A stretch of DNA of 51,075 nucleotides, from the NCBI GenBank assembly GCA_021778635.1, contig JAJYCD010000015.1, positions 1 through 51,075 on the forward strand, read 5' to 3'. The position numbers and the translations under genes are program-made. The notes under the pieces are model-generated. The model was not told where the DNA came from. It did not search any database and saw only the letters and a program-made list of their open reading frames with translations. Of this stretch, positions 18,125 through 27,269 are shown in pieces. The stretch is from Actinomycetes bacterium (GTDB taxonomy: Bacteria; Actinomycetota; Actinomycetes; Actinomycetales; Cellulomonadaceae). How positions within the stretch are numbered: position 1 is the stretch's first letter; every line of letters starts with the position of its first letter.

Positions 18125-19501
18125 TCAGCCCTGCGGCAGCCGCTCCCGCCAGCCCGGGAAGAGCGAGTCGGCGTCACCGGGGAAGGACTCGAAGGCGCGC
18201 GCGAGCTCCCGGTTCGTCGTCGCCCATTCGACCGGGTCGGCGCCGGCCTTCCAGCCCTCGTAGGCCTGACGGAGCGAGACCGCCCCGGCGGCGGGACCGT
18301 CGAGGTGCCCGTAGGCGCCGCCGCCCGCCGTGCTGATGAGGTTGCCGTGGCCGAGGTTCGCGAAGAACCCGGGCAGCCGCAGGGCGTTCATGCCGCCCGA
18401 GATGATCGGCGTGGTGGCCTTGATGCCGTCCCACGTCTGGAAGTACACGGGGCCCTGCGCCGCGTCGCGCTCGATCATGTAGGCGATCGCCCGGTCGTCC
18501 GTGCCACCCTCCATCTTCCCGTACCCCATCGTGCCGACGTGGATGCCCGAGGCCCCCTGCAGGCGGGCCATCTTGGCCAGCACGAACGCGGTGTAGCCGC
18601 GCTTGGCGCTCGGCGAGGTGACGGCGCCGTGACCGGCCCGGTGGTAGTGCAGGAACTGGTTCGGGTAGTTCCGTCGCGCCGTCGTGACCATCCCCGGCCC
18701 GCCGACGTAGCCGTCGACCAGGAACGCGAGCTTGTTGGCGTCCGGACCGAAGGTCTCCAACGCGAAGTCGGCACGCGCGAGCATCTCGTGGTGGTCGTCC
18801 GCCGTGATGTTCATCGAGAACAGCTTCGCCTCGCCGGTCTCGTCCATCGCCCGCCTCATCGCGTCGTAGACGAGCGGGATGGTCTTCTTCAGCGGCGAGA
18901 ACACCTGGTTGCCCTGGGGCTCGTCGTTCTTGATGAAGTCCCCGCCGAGCCAGAACCGGTAGGCGGCCTCGGCGAACGGCTCGGGCCGCAGCCCGAGCTT
19001 GGGCTTGATGATCGTCCCGGCGACGAACCCGCCGTCCACGACCGGGCGTCCCAGGATCCGCCACAGGTCCGCGATGTTCATCGACGGCCCGTCGAACTGG
19101 CGGACGACCTCGGGCGGGACCCAGAAGTCGATCATCTTGGCGTGCTCGATGTCGCCCATGCCCTGGTTGTTGCCGATGGTCAGGGTGAGGAACGAGACCA
19201 TCATCATCCGACCGTCGGTGACGTTCCGGTCGAACAGGTCGAGCGGGTAGGCGATCCGCATGTCCTGGTTCGCCTCGTCGACGTGGTAGACGAGCGCGTC
19301 GACGCCCTTGGTGAAGTCGTCCGTCGTCGAGACCTCGACGTTCGTGCCGGTCGAGGACTCGGCGGCGAAGTGCGCGGCGGCCTCCAGGTACGTGAGACCG
19401 GCCTTCGGCTTCATGCGGTACGCGCACAGGATGTGCTTGCCACCGGCGATGAGATCGGACTCCTGCAGGCTGAGGTCGGCGTAGCGGTGTGACTGGTCCA
19501 T
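18125..19501 (-). CDS. cbbM: Ribulose-1,5-bisphosphate carboxylase/oxygenase, form II
   Basis: A 458-aa single-subunit RuBisCO. It lines up, as I recall it, without gaps with the Rhodospirillum rubrum enzyme from MDQS to loop 6, so standard numbering applies: K166 in [10 protein letters not shown], carbamate K191 with D193 and E194 in [15 protein letters not shown]287 in HYHRAGHGA and loop-6 K329 in GYGKMEGG. E48 (NVEVSTTDD) and N111 (GNNQGMGD) of the N-terminal domain are present. All catalytic residues are intact, so it should carboxylate RuBP. AAGGAG overlaps the cbbY stop 10 bp upstream, indicating one transcript. No small-subunit gene and no CbbQ/CbbX activase follow. Confidence 0.97.
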   Translation of the reverse strand: MDQSHRYADLSLQESDLIAGGKHILCAYRMKPKAGLTYLEAAAHFAAESSTGTNVEVSTTDDFTKGVDALVYHVDEANQDMRIAYPLDLFDRNVTDGRMMMVSFLTLTIGNNQGMGDIEHAKMIDFWVPPEVVRQFDGPSMNIADLWRILGRPVVDGGFVAGTIIKPKLGLRPEPFAEAAYRFWLGGDFIKNDEPQGNQVFSPLKKTIPLVYDAMRRAMDETGEAKLFSMNITADDHHEMLARADFALETFGPDANKLAFLVDGYVGGPGMVTTARRNYPNQFLHYHRAGHGAVTSPSAKRGYTAFVLAKMARLQGASGIHVGTMGYGKMEGGTDDRAIAYMIERDAAQGPVYFQTWDGIKATTPIISGGMNALRLPGFFANLGHGNLISTAGGGAYGHLDGPAAGAVSLRQAYEGWKAGADPVEWATTNRELARAFESFPGDADSLFPGWRERLPQG

Positions 19502-19511
19502 GCGCTGCTCC

Positions 19512-20258
19512 TTAGTGGGTCGGCCCGGGTCGCGTGCGGGTGCCGAGGTGAACCGTGCGGTGGAGGTCGTGGAGGTCGGCGAGCGTCACGCCCGAGAGGT
19601 CGGGAAGGACGGCGAGCGCACCGGTGGTGTCGTCGCCCACCGTGTAGGGGCTCCGGGTCACCACCGTGGGGAGGCCCGCCGTGACGGCGGCGTGCAACCC
19701 CACCGAGGAGTCCTCGATCGCGAGGCACTCCTCCGGCGGCAGGTCGAGTCGCTCGGTCACCCAGGTGTAGATGTCGGGAGCGGGCTTCTTCCGGGGTACG
19801 ACGTCGCCCGCCCCGATGACGTCGAACCAGTCGGGGGCGTCGGGCCCGAGGCCGGCCTGGAGGAGCGCCGTGACGGCATCGGGGCTCGTGGTGGACGCGA
19901 TGGCCAGTCGCAGGCCGGTGGCCCGTGCCTCGTCGACGAGTCGTGCCACCCCGGGTCTGAGCCGGATCCTCCCCTCGGCCACGAACGCGACGTACCGCCT
20001 GGTCTTGTCGGCGTGGAGAGCGGCGATCGCCTCGTCGGCGTCGGGGCGAGCCAGGAAGCCGGGGTCGTGCCGCTCGCAGAAGTGCCGGATCCGCTCCTTG
20101 CCGCCGGTGACGCCGAGGAGTCCGCCGTATACCGCGACATCCCAGTGCCACGGCAGCCCGGCGTGGGCGAACGCGGCGTTGAACGCAGGCCGATGGCCGT
20201 CACGCTCGGTGTCGGCGAGCGTGCCGTCCACGTCGAGGACGAGCGCCTGGAGTGCCAT
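19512..20258 (-). CDS. cbbY: CbbY-type HAD phosphatase (xylulose-1,5-bisphosphatase)
   Basis: A 248-aa HAD-superfamily hydrolase. Motif I is [10 protein letters not shown] with nucleophile D9 and D11, the cap carries the CbbY-typical GVTGGKERI, motif II is IASTT, and motif III/IV are KKPAPDIY and AIEDSSVG. CbbY removes the RuBisCO misfire inhibitor xylulose-1,5-bisphosphate, which fits its place as first gene of the cbbY-cbbM operon. A phosphoglycolate phosphatase role is the alternative. The start is leaderless: TAGCGT ends 6 nt before the ATG. Confidence 0.9.
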   Translation of the reverse strand: MALQALVLDVDGTLADTERDGHRPAFNAAFAHAGLPWHWDVAVYGGLLGVTGGKERIRHFCERHDPGFLARPDADEAIAALHADKTRRYVAFVAEGRIRLRPGVARLVDEARATGLRLAIASTTSPDAVTALLQAGLGPDAPDWFDVIGAGDVVPRKKPAPDIYTWVTERLDLPPEECLAIEDSSVGLHAAVTAGLPTVVTRSPYTVGDDTTGALAVLPDLSGVTLADLHDLHRTVHLGTRTRPGPTH

Positions 20259-20270
20259 GCGCCGACGCTA
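20258..20270 (-). promoter_or_regulatory. Leaderless cbbY-cbbM promoter
   Basis: On the minus strand TAGCGT (20270-20265) is followed by 6 nt and the cbbY ATG at 20258. The expected -35 position (about 20293-20288) reads GGCGGC, far from consensus, and abuts the inverted-repeat element, as expected for an activator-dependent promoter. Confidence 0.55.
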
Positions 20271-20292
20271 GGTGGGCACCGGCGCCGGCCGC

Positions 20293-20322
20293 CTCACCCC
20301 CACGGGGGACGCCGGGGGTGAG
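20293..20322. promoter_or_regulatory. Calvin-locus inverted repeat, copy 1
   Basis: CTCACCCCC (20293-20301), a 12-nt spacer, GGGGGTGAG (20314-20322). The centre is 49.5 bp upstream of the inferred cbbY transcription start. The same 9-bp arms with the same 12-nt spacer recur at 22322-22351. It is a candidate activator site for the cbbY-cbbM operon. Confidence 0.65.
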
Positions 20323-20387
20323 ACCCGCGTGATCGTACGGCCACCTGCCTGGCCCGACCGTCCCGTCCGCGCGAGGCGGTGGCGGTC

Positions 20388-21611
20388 TCACCCCGTCGGC
20401 GTCGACGCGGGAACCACCGGCAGCTCGACGATCACCGTGGTGCCGTGACCGGGCATCGACTCGATCCGTAGCGACGCGCCGATCAGGGCGCACCGCTCGG
20501 CGATCGACGACAGCCCGAAGTGCGCTCCCTCGGTGCCGTCCGCGCGGGCCGCCGCGCGGTCCGTCGGGTCCTGACGGACGTCGAACCCGACGCCGTCGTC
20601 CGAGATGCCGAGGACGACGACGTCCCCGACCCTCCGCAGGCTCACCGTGACCAGGCTCGCGCGACCGTGGCGGATCGCGTTGCTCGTCGACTCCTGGGCG
20701 ATCCGGAACAGCGCGGCAGCGGCATGGTCCGGCAGGTCGGCGAACTGCTCCTCGGGGTCGCACACGGTCTCCATCACCGCGTCCGGAGCCGTCTCGGCCA
20801 GCGACTCGAGGGCTGCGACCAGGCCGAGGTCGTCCAGGACCAGGCTGTGCAGACCGGTGATCGCCGCACGGGTCTGCGTGTAGGCGCGGTCGGCGAGGGT
20901 GCGGGCTACCCCGATCTGCGAGCGCGCCTGCGCGAGCCGGGTGCCGTCGGGGCGGGAGGTCGCGCACGCCGCCTCTGCGGCCGCCAAGGACAGCTCGGCC
21001 GCGTTGAGGTGGAAGGACATCGAGGCCAGCGCGGTGGTGACGCCGTCGTGCAGGTCGGACGCGATCCGCCGCCGCTCGGACTCCTGCGCGGAGATGGCCT
21101 GGGCGATCAGTCGGTCCCGGTCGTCCCGGTGCGCGTCGACGGCGTTGCGCAGGTCCATGACCTGCAGGCGCAGCCCGAGCAGGTCGGCGCACGGCTGCAG
21201 GCTCGTCAGGTCGTCGTCGGTGTACGGCTCGTCGACGCTCCGGTGCACGCCGACCACCCCGAGGATCTGGCCGCCCAGTCCGCGTGCCGGCACGCACAGC
21301 CGCGCGACCAACCCGCCGTCGTCCAGACCGAGCAGGTGGCGGTGCACCGGGTTGCGCGGCGCATCCGCACCGAGCCGCATGCCGTGGCCGTTGCGGGCCA
21401 CCAGCCCGGTGACGCCCTGCCCGACGGTCACGACCAGAGCGGCCTGCGCGGCCGGGTCGGGCGGGTACACCCCGCCGACGGTGAGCTGCTTCCCGTCGGA
21501 CAGCTGGATCACCGCGCCCGTCGAGCGGGTCTGCTCCGCGAAGGCCCGGGCGAGAGCGCCGAGGTCGAAGGCGACCGGGGTCGCGAGCATCTGCCACAGC
21601 GGCGACCTCAT
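20388..21611 (-). CDS. GAF-domain sensor histidine kinase (HisKA_3 type)
   Basis: A 407-aa soluble kinase without membrane spans. Residues about 20-150 form one GAF sensor domain. A helical region leads to the HisKA_3 phospho-acceptor motif ERRRIASDLHDG with H188, then a HATPase_c domain with N-box QESTSNAIRHG, GISDDGVGFD and a GxG lid. It should phosphorylate the NarL-type regulator, whose stop overlaps its ATG (ATGA). Its position between the two Calvin operons suggests it senses redox, a small metabolite or a gas; the GAF ligand is unknown. DosS-type kinases have two GAF domains, this one has one. Confidence 0.88.
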   Translation of the reverse strand: MRSPLWQMLATPVAFDLGALARAFAEQTRSTGAVIQLSDGKQLTVGGVYPPDPAAQAALVVTVGQGVTGLVARNGHGMRLGADAPRNPVHRHLLGLDDGGLVARLCVPARGLGGQILGVVGVHRSVDEPYTDDDLTSLQPCADLLGLRLQVMDLRNAVDAHRDDRDRLIAQAISAQESERRRIASDLHDGVTTALASMSFHLNAAELSLAAAEAACATSRPDGTRLAQARSQIGVARTLADRAYTQTRAAITGLHSLVLDDLGLVAALESLAETAPDAVMETVCDPEEQFADLPDHAAAALFRIAQESTSNAIRHGRASLVTVSLRRVGDVVVLGISDDGVGFDVRQDPTDRAAARADGTEGAHFGLSSIAERCALIGASLRIESMPGHGTTVIVELPVVPASTPTG

Positions 21612-22276
21612 CGGAACAGCCCCTCCCGGAGCGCGAACGCGATCGCTCCGCCGCGGTCCTGGACGTCCAGCTTGCGGTACAGGCTCCGGATGTGGGTCTT
21701 GACCGTGTCCTCCGTGACGACGAGCGTCGACGCGATCCCTCGGTTGGAGTGCCCGGCGACCAGGAGGGCCAGCACCTCCGACTCGCGCTGGGTCAGGCCG
21801 TGGTTCGCTCCGGGCCAGAACTCTCCGGAGGAGATCCGCGCCGCGGACATCGCCACCCGGCCCGCCAGCGCGGCGTCGACGGCGATCTCGCCCTGCGCGA
21901 CCCGCAGCAGGTGGCCGACGAGCTCGCCGGCGTCGATCCTCTTGAGCACGTAGCCCCGCGCGCCGGCCCGCAGCGCCTGGAAGAGATAGTGCTCGTCCTC
22001 GTAGACGGTCAGCAGGACGACCTGGACGGTCGGGTGCGTCTGCGTCAGCTCGCGCACCAGGTCCAGACCGCTGTCCCGACCGATGCGCACGTCGCTGAGC
22101 ACGATGTCGGGCCCGGTCGCGTCGATCGTGCGGCGGGCGTCGGCGAGCGTGGTGGCCGTGCCCACGATCACGACGTCGTCGTCGAAGTGGGCGAGCATCG
22201 CGGTGAGCCCGTGCAGCACCATCTCGTGGTCGTCGACGAGCACGAGACGAAGCACGCTACGACCGGCATCGGGCAC
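21608..22276 (-). CDS. NarL/LuxR-family response regulator
   Basis: A 222-aa regulator with a receiver domain (acidic pair VDDHE, phospho-Asp D62 in LSDVRIG, LLTV and switch Lys in YVLKR) and a C-terminal LuxR HTH (LTQRESEVLALLVAGHSNRGIASTL...TVKTHIRSLYRKL). It starts at GTG 22276, with TAGGGT six bases upstream, so it is probably leaderless and first in an operon with the kinase. One copy of the 30-bp inverted repeat lies just upstream and the other beyond the kinase gene, so it is the best local candidate for the protein that binds both. It replaces the LysR-type CbbR usual at such loci. Confidence 0.88.
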   Translation of the reverse strand: MPDAGRSVLRLVLVDDHEMVLHGLTAMLAHFDDDVVIVGTATTLADARRTIDATGPDIVLSDVRIGRDSGLDLVRELTQTHPTVQVVLLTVYEDEHYLFQALRAGARGYVLKRIDAGELVGHLLRVAQGEIAVDAALAGRVAMSAARISSGEFWPGANHGLTQRESEVLALLVAGHSNRGIASTLVVTEDTVKTHIRSLYRKLDVQDRGGAIAFALREGLFR

Positions 22277-22288
22277 GGCCCCACCCTA
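22276..22288 (-). promoter_or_regulatory. Leaderless promoter of the response regulator
   Basis: On the minus strand TAGGGT (22288-22283) is followed by 6 nt and GTG 22276. The start codon is thus the probable transcription start. The 30-bp inverted repeat is centred 60.5 bp upstream. Confidence 0.5.
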
Positions 22289-22321
22289 TGACCGACGTCA
22301 CATCCGCGGGCCCGGACGCGG

Positions 22322-22351
22322 CTCACCCCCGTGACCACCCCTGGGGGTGAG
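22322..22351. promoter_or_regulatory. Calvin-locus inverted repeat, copy 2
   Basis: CTCACCCCC (22322-22330), 12-nt spacer, GGGGGTGAG (22343-22351). Here the arms extend outward to 16 bp of perfect complementarity (GACGCGGCTCACCCCC on the left, from 22315). It lies in the divergent gap between the response regulator and rpe. If it acts on rpe with the geometry of copy 1, transcription would start near 22386, 6 nt after the -10-like TTCGCT at 22374-22379. Confidence 0.65.
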
Positions 22352-22420
22352 CCGCGTCGGACGTGCCGCGCGATTCGCTTGGCGGGTCAGCGAGGACGAA
22401 CGCGTACCGGGAGGCACGAC

Positions 22421-23134
22421 ATGGCACAGCACGGCCCACTCATCGTCCCGTCGGTCCTGCCTGCCGACGCGGCTCGCCTCGGCGTCGAGGTCGAGGAGCT
22501 CTGCGCGGCCGGCGTGGACCGGATCCAGTGGGACGTGATGGACGGGGTCTTCGTCCCGAACCTCACGTTCGGTCCCGATGTGATCGCCGCCGCGCGCCGG
22601 CACAGCACCGTCGGGTTCGAGGCCCACCTCATGGTGGTGGCGCCGGACGAGCTGCTCGGCCGGTACGTCGACGCCGGCTGCGAGCTCGTGATCGTGCATG
22701 CCGAGGCCACCACGCACCTGCACCGCACCCTGCACCGGATCCGCGAGCTCGGCGTGCGCTCCGGCGTCGCCCTCAACCCGGCCACGCCGGTCTCGATCGT
22801 GGAGAACGTGCTCGACGAGACCGACCTGGTGCTGGCGATGACCGTCAACCCCGGCTTCGGCGGGCAGTCGTACATCCCCGCGGTCGAGGCCAAGATCGGC
22901 CAGCTGCGCGCCATGGTCGAGGAGTCCGGCCTGCCGATCGAGATCGAGGTCGACGGAGGGATCACCGACGTGACGATCGGTCGGGCCGCAGCCGCAGGTG
23001 CCGACGTCTTCATCTCCGGGAGCTGGTTGTACTCCTACCCCGGGGGCAAGGCCGCCGGGGTGCAGCTGCTGCGCGAGCGGGCGAGGGTCGCGGCGTCGCC
23101 CTCGGCGGTCGCCGTCGACGACAGGGTCGCGTGA
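22421..23134 (+). CDS. rpe: Ribulose-phosphate 3-epimerase
   Basis: A 237-aa TIM-barrel enzyme that interconverts ribulose-5-P and xylulose-5-P in the regeneration phase. Family blocks are [18 protein letters not shown] (metal His replaced by Trp context plus catalytic Asp), [21 protein letters not shown] and EVDGGI with the second catalytic Asp. GGGAGG precedes the ATG. It is the first gene of rpe-tkt-fbp-prk, and its stop is 1 nt from the tkt start. Confidence 0.94.
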   Translation: MAQHGPLIVPSVLPADAARLGVEVEELCAAGVDRIQWDVMDGVFVPNLTFGPDVIAAARRHSTVGFEAHLMVVAPDELLGRYVDAGCELVIVHAEATTHLHRTLHRIRELGVRSGVALNPATPVSIVENVLDETDLVLAMTVNPGFGGQSYIPAVEAKIGQLRAMVEESGLPIEIEVDGGITDVTIGRAAAAGADVFISGSWLYSYPGGKAAGVQLLRERARVAASPSAVAVDDRVA

Positions 23135-23135
23135 G

Positions 23136-25169
23136 ATGGGCGTCGAGAGGACGGACCTCGCGCCCGGCAGCGTCGGACGTGCCGGCGCGTCGCCCGCGGA
23201 CGCCGGGGTCGACGCCCTCGCGGTCTGGACGCTGCGGTTCCTCGCGGCAGACATGGTCGAGGCGGCGCAGTCCGGGCACCCCGGCCTGGCGATGGGTGCG
23301 GCGCCGATGGCCTGGGTGCTGTTCTCCCGCCACCTGCGCCACGACCCGGCCGACCCGCGCTGGCCGGACCGTGACCGGTTCGTGCTGAGCGCCGGGCACG
23401 GCTCGCCGCTCCTCTACGGACTGCTGCACGCCTTCGGCTACGACCTGCCGATCGACGAGCTGCGTCGCTTCCGGCAGCTCGGCTCGCGGACCCCTGGTCA
23501 CCCCGAGCTCGGCCACACCGACGGGGTGGAGACCACCACCGGACCGCTCGGCCAAGGCCTGGCGATGGCCGTCGGCATGGCGCTCGCCGAGCGCATGCAG
23601 GCCGCGCGCTTCCCGGAGATCACCGATCACCGGACGTATGCGCTCGTCGGTGACGGCTGCCTGATGGAGGGGATCAGCCAGGAGGCGATCTCGCTGGCAG
23701 GGCACCTGGGGCTCGGGCGGCTCATCGTGCTGTGGGACGACAACCGGATCACGATCGACGGTCCGGCCGCGCAGTCGACCTCCGACGACACCCTGGCCCG
23801 GTTCGCGGCCTCGGGCTGGCACGTGCAGGGCGTCGGCGACGGCACCGACCTCGAGGCGATCGACGCGGCTCTCGCGGCGGCCAAGGCCGACCCACGTCCC
23901 AGCCTCGTCGCGGTGAGGACTGTCATCGGTCACGGCGCGCCCGGGGTCGAGGGCACCCCGGCGGCGCACGGAGCGCCGCTCGGCGCGACGGTGCTGGCGG
24001 CCGCCAAGGCTGCGGCAGGCTGGGCCTACCCGGAGCTCACCGTGCCCGGCGCGGTGGCCGACCACTGCGCGCTCCTCGCGACCGCGGGACGCGCCGCGCA
24101 CGCGTCGTGGGCGGAGCGCTGGGCGAGGTTCGCGCAGGCTGAGCCCGCGCGTGCCGACGTGTGGCGGCGGACCTGGTCCCGTGAGCTCCCGCCCGACCTG
24201 GACGCCGCGATCTCGGGTGTCGTCACCGGGATCGCCCGGGCCACCCGGCAGACGTCGCAGTCCGTCCTGCGCGCCGCGACCAGCGCGATGCCCGAGCTCG
24301 TGGGTGGGTCCGCCGACCTGGCCACCTCCACGGGGACGGTCACCGGCCAACGGGTGGTGACGCGCGACGACTTCTCCGGCGCCGTGGTGAACTTCGGCAT
24401 CCGGGAGCTCGGGATGGCAGCCGTGCTCAACGGGCTGAGCCTGCACGGTGGCTTCCGGGCCTACGGGAGCACGTTCCTGGTGTTCAGCGACTACCTGAGG
24501 CCGGCGCTGCGGCTGTCGGCGCTGATGGGTCAGCCGGTCATCTACCTGCTCACGCACGACTCGGTGGCGGTGGGCGAGGACGGGCCGACGCACCAGCCCG
24601 TCGAGCACCTCGAGTCGCTGCGCCTGATCCCGGGTCTCACCGTTCTCCGCCCGGCGGACGACGTCGAGACCGCGGCGGCGTGGCGGCAGGCGCTCGCCAC
24701 GACGGACGGTCCCACCGTCCTCGTGCTGAGCCGCCAGTCGGTGCCGTCGTTGCCCGTCGGAGGGACCGGGCGGGACTTCCTCGCGGCCGACGGCGGGCGC
24801 GTCGTGCGGGCGGTGGCGGACCCGGACGTCGACCTGCTCGCGACCGGTTCGGAGGTCGGTCTGGCGCTCGAGGCCGCCGAGCTGCTGGAGGCCGAGGGAC
24901 TGCGCGCCCGCGTCGTGTCGGTGCCGTGGCGCGAGCGGCACGCCGCGACCTTCTCAGCCCGCGAGCGGGCACCGATCACGGTGTCGATCGAGGCGGGCGT
25001 CACGTCCGGCTGGGCCGGTCTCGCCACGGTCCGGATCGGCGTCGACCGGTTCGGCGCCTCCGGGACGGCGTCGGACGTCCTCGCCCACCTGGGTCTCACC
25101 CCAGCCGTGGTGGCCTCCCGGGTCGTTGCGGCGATCCGTGCCGCGACGACCGACCTTGCGAGGCGATGA
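23136..25169 (+). CDS. tkt: Transketolase
   Basis: A 677-aa thiamine-diphosphate enzyme of normal transketolase length. The N-terminal part has [29 protein letters not shown] and the TPP motif [24 protein letters not shown] ending in DDNRITIDG; the middle has the catalytic Glu in NFGIRELGM and the [19 protein letters not shown] loop; the C-terminal domain begins near residue 560. It supplies xylulose-5-P, erythrose-4-P and ribose-5-P for the cycle. The start follows the rpe stop directly and its stop overlaps fbp, so the genes are translationally coupled. Confidence 0.95.
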   Translation: MGVERTDLAPGSVGRAGASPADAGVDALAVWTLRFLAADMVEAAQSGHPGLAMGAAPMAWVLFSRHLRHDPADPRWPDRDRFVLSAGHGSPLLYGLLHAFGYDLPIDELRRFRQLGSRTPGHPELGHTDGVETTTGPLGQGLAMAVGMALAERMQAARFPEITDHRTYALVGDGCLMEGISQEAISLAGHLGLGRLIVLWDDNRITIDGPAAQSTSDDTLARFAASGWHVQGVGDGTDLEAIDAALAAAKADPRPSLVAVRTVIGHGAPGVEGTPAAHGAPLGATVLAAAKAAAGWAYPELTVPGAVADHCALLATAGRAAHASWAERWARFAQAEPARADVWRRTWSRELPPDLDAAISGVVTGIARATRQTSQSVLRAATSAMPELVGGSADLATSTGTVTGQRVVTRDDFSGAVVNFGIRELGMAAVLNGLSLHGGFRAYGSTFLVFSDYLRPALRLSALMGQPVIYLLTHDSVAVGEDGPTHQPVEHLESLRLIPGLTVLRPADDVETAAAWRQALATTDGPTVLVLSRQSVPSLPVGGTGRDFLAADGGRVVRAVADPDVDLLATGSEVGLALEAAELLEAEGLRARVVSVPWRERHAATFSARERAPITVSIEAGVTSGWAGLATVRIGVDRFGASGTASDVLAHLGLTPAVVASRVVAAIRAATTDLARR

Positions 25170-26242
25170 TGCTCACGAACCGCACGACTCTCACCCAGTT
25201 CCTCATCGAGGAGCGGCGCCGGTTCGCCGACTCGAGCGGCGACCTGAACGGTCTCATCCTCGACGTGGCTCTGGCCTGCAAGGCGATCTCGCGACTCGTG
25301 GCGCGCGGCGACCTGGCGGGTGTGCTCGGGGCCGCCGGCGCGACGAACGTGCAGGGCGAGCAGCAGCAGAGGCTCGACGTCCGAGCCAACGACTGCTTCC
25401 TGCGCGCCACCGAGTGGGGCGGGCACGTCGCCGGGATGGTCTCCGAGGAGCTCGAGGCGCCATACCTCCTCCCGGGGGCCTACCCGCGCGGCAAGTACCT
25501 GCTGGCCTTCGACCCGCTGGACGGGTCGTCGAACATCGACGTCAACCTCTCGGTGGGCAGCGTGTTCTCGATCCTCCGCTCGCCGAACCCCGGGGTCGAC
25601 GCGGTGGTCGCGGACTACCTGCAGCCGGGTCAGCAGCAGGTCGCAGCCGGGTACGCCGTCTACGGGCCGTCGACCATGCTCGTGCTGTCGGTCGGTCGAG
25701 GGGTGCACGGCTTCACCCTCGAGCCCTCGCTCGGCGAGTTCATCCTGACGCACCCGGACATGCGGGTGCCGACGTCGGGCTCGGAGTTCGCGATCAACTC
25801 CTCGAACTACCGGTTCTGGGAGCCGGCGGTGCGTCGCTACGTCGACGAGTGCCTTGCCGGGAGCTCGGGTCCGCGCGAGCGGGACTTCAACATGCGCTGG
25901 GTCGCCTCGCTGGTGGCCGAGGCCCATCGGATCCTCAACCGCGGTGGGGTGTTCCTCTATCCGCGAGACTCCAAGAAGGCGGGCGCTGCCGGCCGGCTCC
26001 GGCTGCTGTACGAGGCCAACCCGATCGGCTTCCTGGTCGAGCAGGCCGGCGGCCGCGCGAGCACCGGTCGCACACCGGTGCTCGAGGTCCAGCCCGGCGA
26101 GATCCACCAGCGGGTCGGCTTCGTGTTCGGGGCGGCCGACGAGGTCGCCCGCATCGAGGCCTACCACGCCGAGTCCTACGACGATCCCGACCCGAACATC
26201 CCGCTCTACGCGCGGCGCGGACTGTTCCGCGTCATCCACTGA
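25166..26242 (+). CDS. fbp: Class I fructose-1,6-bisphosphatase
   Basis: A 358-aa class I FBPase, the proteobacterial/eukaryotic type; many actinobacteria instead carry class II GlpX, so this points to acquisition with the Calvin genes. Visible blocks are the N-terminal LTQFL...RRR region, VSEELE (metal ligands), [22 protein letters not shown] with D116 and D119, and the substrate region NSSNYRFW through [11 protein letters not shown] to [17 protein letters not shown]. It should hydrolyse FBP and, as often in Calvin operons, may also take sedoheptulose-1,7-bisphosphate. The ATG overlaps the tkt stop. Confidence 0.94.
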   Translation: MMLTNRTTLTQFLIEERRRFADSSGDLNGLILDVALACKAISRLVARGDLAGVLGAAGATNVQGEQQQRLDVRANDCFLRATEWGGHVAGMVSEELEAPYLLPGAYPRGKYLLAFDPLDGSSNIDVNLSVGSVFSILRSPNPGVDAVVADYLQPGQQQVAAGYAVYGPSTMLVLSVGRGVHGFTLEPSLGEFILTHPDMRVPTSGSEFAINSSNYRFWEPAVRRYVDECLAGSSGPRERDFNMRWVASLVAEAHRILNRGGVFLYPRDSKKAGAAGRLRLLYEANPIGFLVEQAGGRASTGRTPVLEVQPGEIHQRVGFVFGAADEVARIEAYHAESYDDPDPNIPLYARRGLFRVIH

Positions 26243-26268
26243 CCGATCGCGCCACCTCAGGAGGACCG

Positions 26269-27150
26269 ATGTCGACGTTGCACCCCGTCGTGGCCGTCAC
26301 CGGGTCATCGGGAGCAGGAACCACGTCCGTGCGCCGGACGTTCGAGCAGATCTTCCGACGCGAGGGGCTCGACGCCGCGTACGTCGAGGGCGACAGCTTC
26401 CACCGGTGGGACCGCCTGGAGATGAAGGCTGCGCTTGCGCACGCGCTCGAGGCCGGCGATCACACGCTCAGCCACTTCGGCCCGCAGGCGAACCTGTTCG
26501 CCGAGCTGGAGGCGCTGTTCCGGGACTACGGCGAGACGGGGAGCGGTCAGCTCCGACGCTACCTGCACGACGTCGAGGAGGCCGCGCCCTACCAGCAGGA
26601 GCCCGGCACCTTCACGGCGTGGGAGGACCTTCCCGTCGGCACGGACCTGCTGTTCTACGAGGGGCTGCACGGTGCGGTCGTCACCGCGGACGTGGACATC
26701 GCCCGCCACGTGGATCTGGCGATCGGGGTGGTGCCGGTGATCAACCTCGAGTGGATCCAGAAGCTCAACCGGGACCGGATCCAACGCGGATACACGACCG
26801 AGGCGGTGACCGAGACGATCCTGCGCCGGATGCCCGACTACGTGAACTACGTGACCCCGCAGTTCTCCCGCACGCACGTGAACTTCCAGCGGGTGCCGGT
26901 GGTCGACACCTCGAACCCGTTCATCGCGCGGACCATCCCGACGCTCGACGAGTCGATGCTGGTCATCCGGTTCGAGAACCCTCGGGGCATCGACTTCCCG
27001 TACCTGCTGTCGATGCTGCACGGGTCCTTCATGTCACGGCCGAACACCATCGTCTGCCCCGGCGGCAAGATGGACCTGGCGATGCAGCTGATCTTCACGC
27101 CGATGCTGTGGCGGCTCAAGGACCGCAAGAGACAGGCCGAGATCGGCTGA
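26269..27150 (+). CDS. prk: Phosphoribulokinase, class I bacterial type
   Basis: A 293-aa kinase of the short, octameric proteobacterial class, which makes ribulose-1,5-bisphosphate from ribulose-5-P and ATP. The P-loop is VTGSSGAGTTSV (about residues 9-20; Thr-Thr replaces the usual Lys-Ser/Thr end, as in this class), followed by the VEGDSFHRWDR substrate/catalytic Asp region, FGPQANLF, and LFYEGLHGAV (Walker B-like). AGGAGG precedes ATG 26269. Together with cbbM it makes the locus a true Calvin cycle, not a nucleotide-salvage RuBisCO. It is the last gene of the operon. Confidence 0.95.
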   Translation: MSTLHPVVAVTGSSGAGTTSVRRTFEQIFRREGLDAAYVEGDSFHRWDRLEMKAALAHALEAGDHTLSHFGPQANLFAELEALFRDYGETGSGQLRRYLHDVEEAAPYQQEPGTFTAWEDLPVGTDLLFYEGLHGAVVTADVDIARHVDLAIGVVPVINLEWIQKLNRDRIQRGYTTEAVTETILRRMPDYVNYVTPQFSRTHVNFQRVPVVDTSNPFIARTIPTLDESMLVIRFENPRGIDFPYLLSMLHGSFMSRPNTIVCPGGKMDLAMQLIFTPMLWRLKDRKRQAEIG

Positions 27151-27154
27151 CGGC

Positions 27155-27169
27155 GGCGGTCCGGCCGCC
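27155..27169 (+). terminator. Short GC hairpin after prk
   Basis: GGCGG-TCCGG-CCGCC begins 5 nt after the prk stop. The stem is only 5 bp and there is no T-run, so it is a weak terminator candidate. Confidence 0.3.
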
Positions 27170-27254
27170 TCGGGACGGTGCTCGTGCGGCGGGCGCATCC
27201 GGACGGGGGACCGGCGCGGACGGGTCGCGGTCGTCCCGCGACGGCCGGCTCTCC

Positions 27255-27269
27255 TACCCTGGGCGCATG
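27255..27269 (+). promoter_or_regulatory. Leaderless promoter of the IclR gene
   Basis: TACCCT at 27255-27260 ends 6 nt before ATG 27267, the same spacing as at the other regulators. Confidence 0.45.

Noticed and set aside
18125-19501. RuBisCO-like protein or form III/II-III nucleotide-salvage enzyme
   Set aside because: All form II catalytic residues are present and a phosphoribulokinase and regeneration genes are next to it.
20383-20395. A third CTCACCCC motif at the end of the kinase gene
   Set aside because: Only one half-site inside coding sequence, with no matching inverted arm at the 12-nt spacing.
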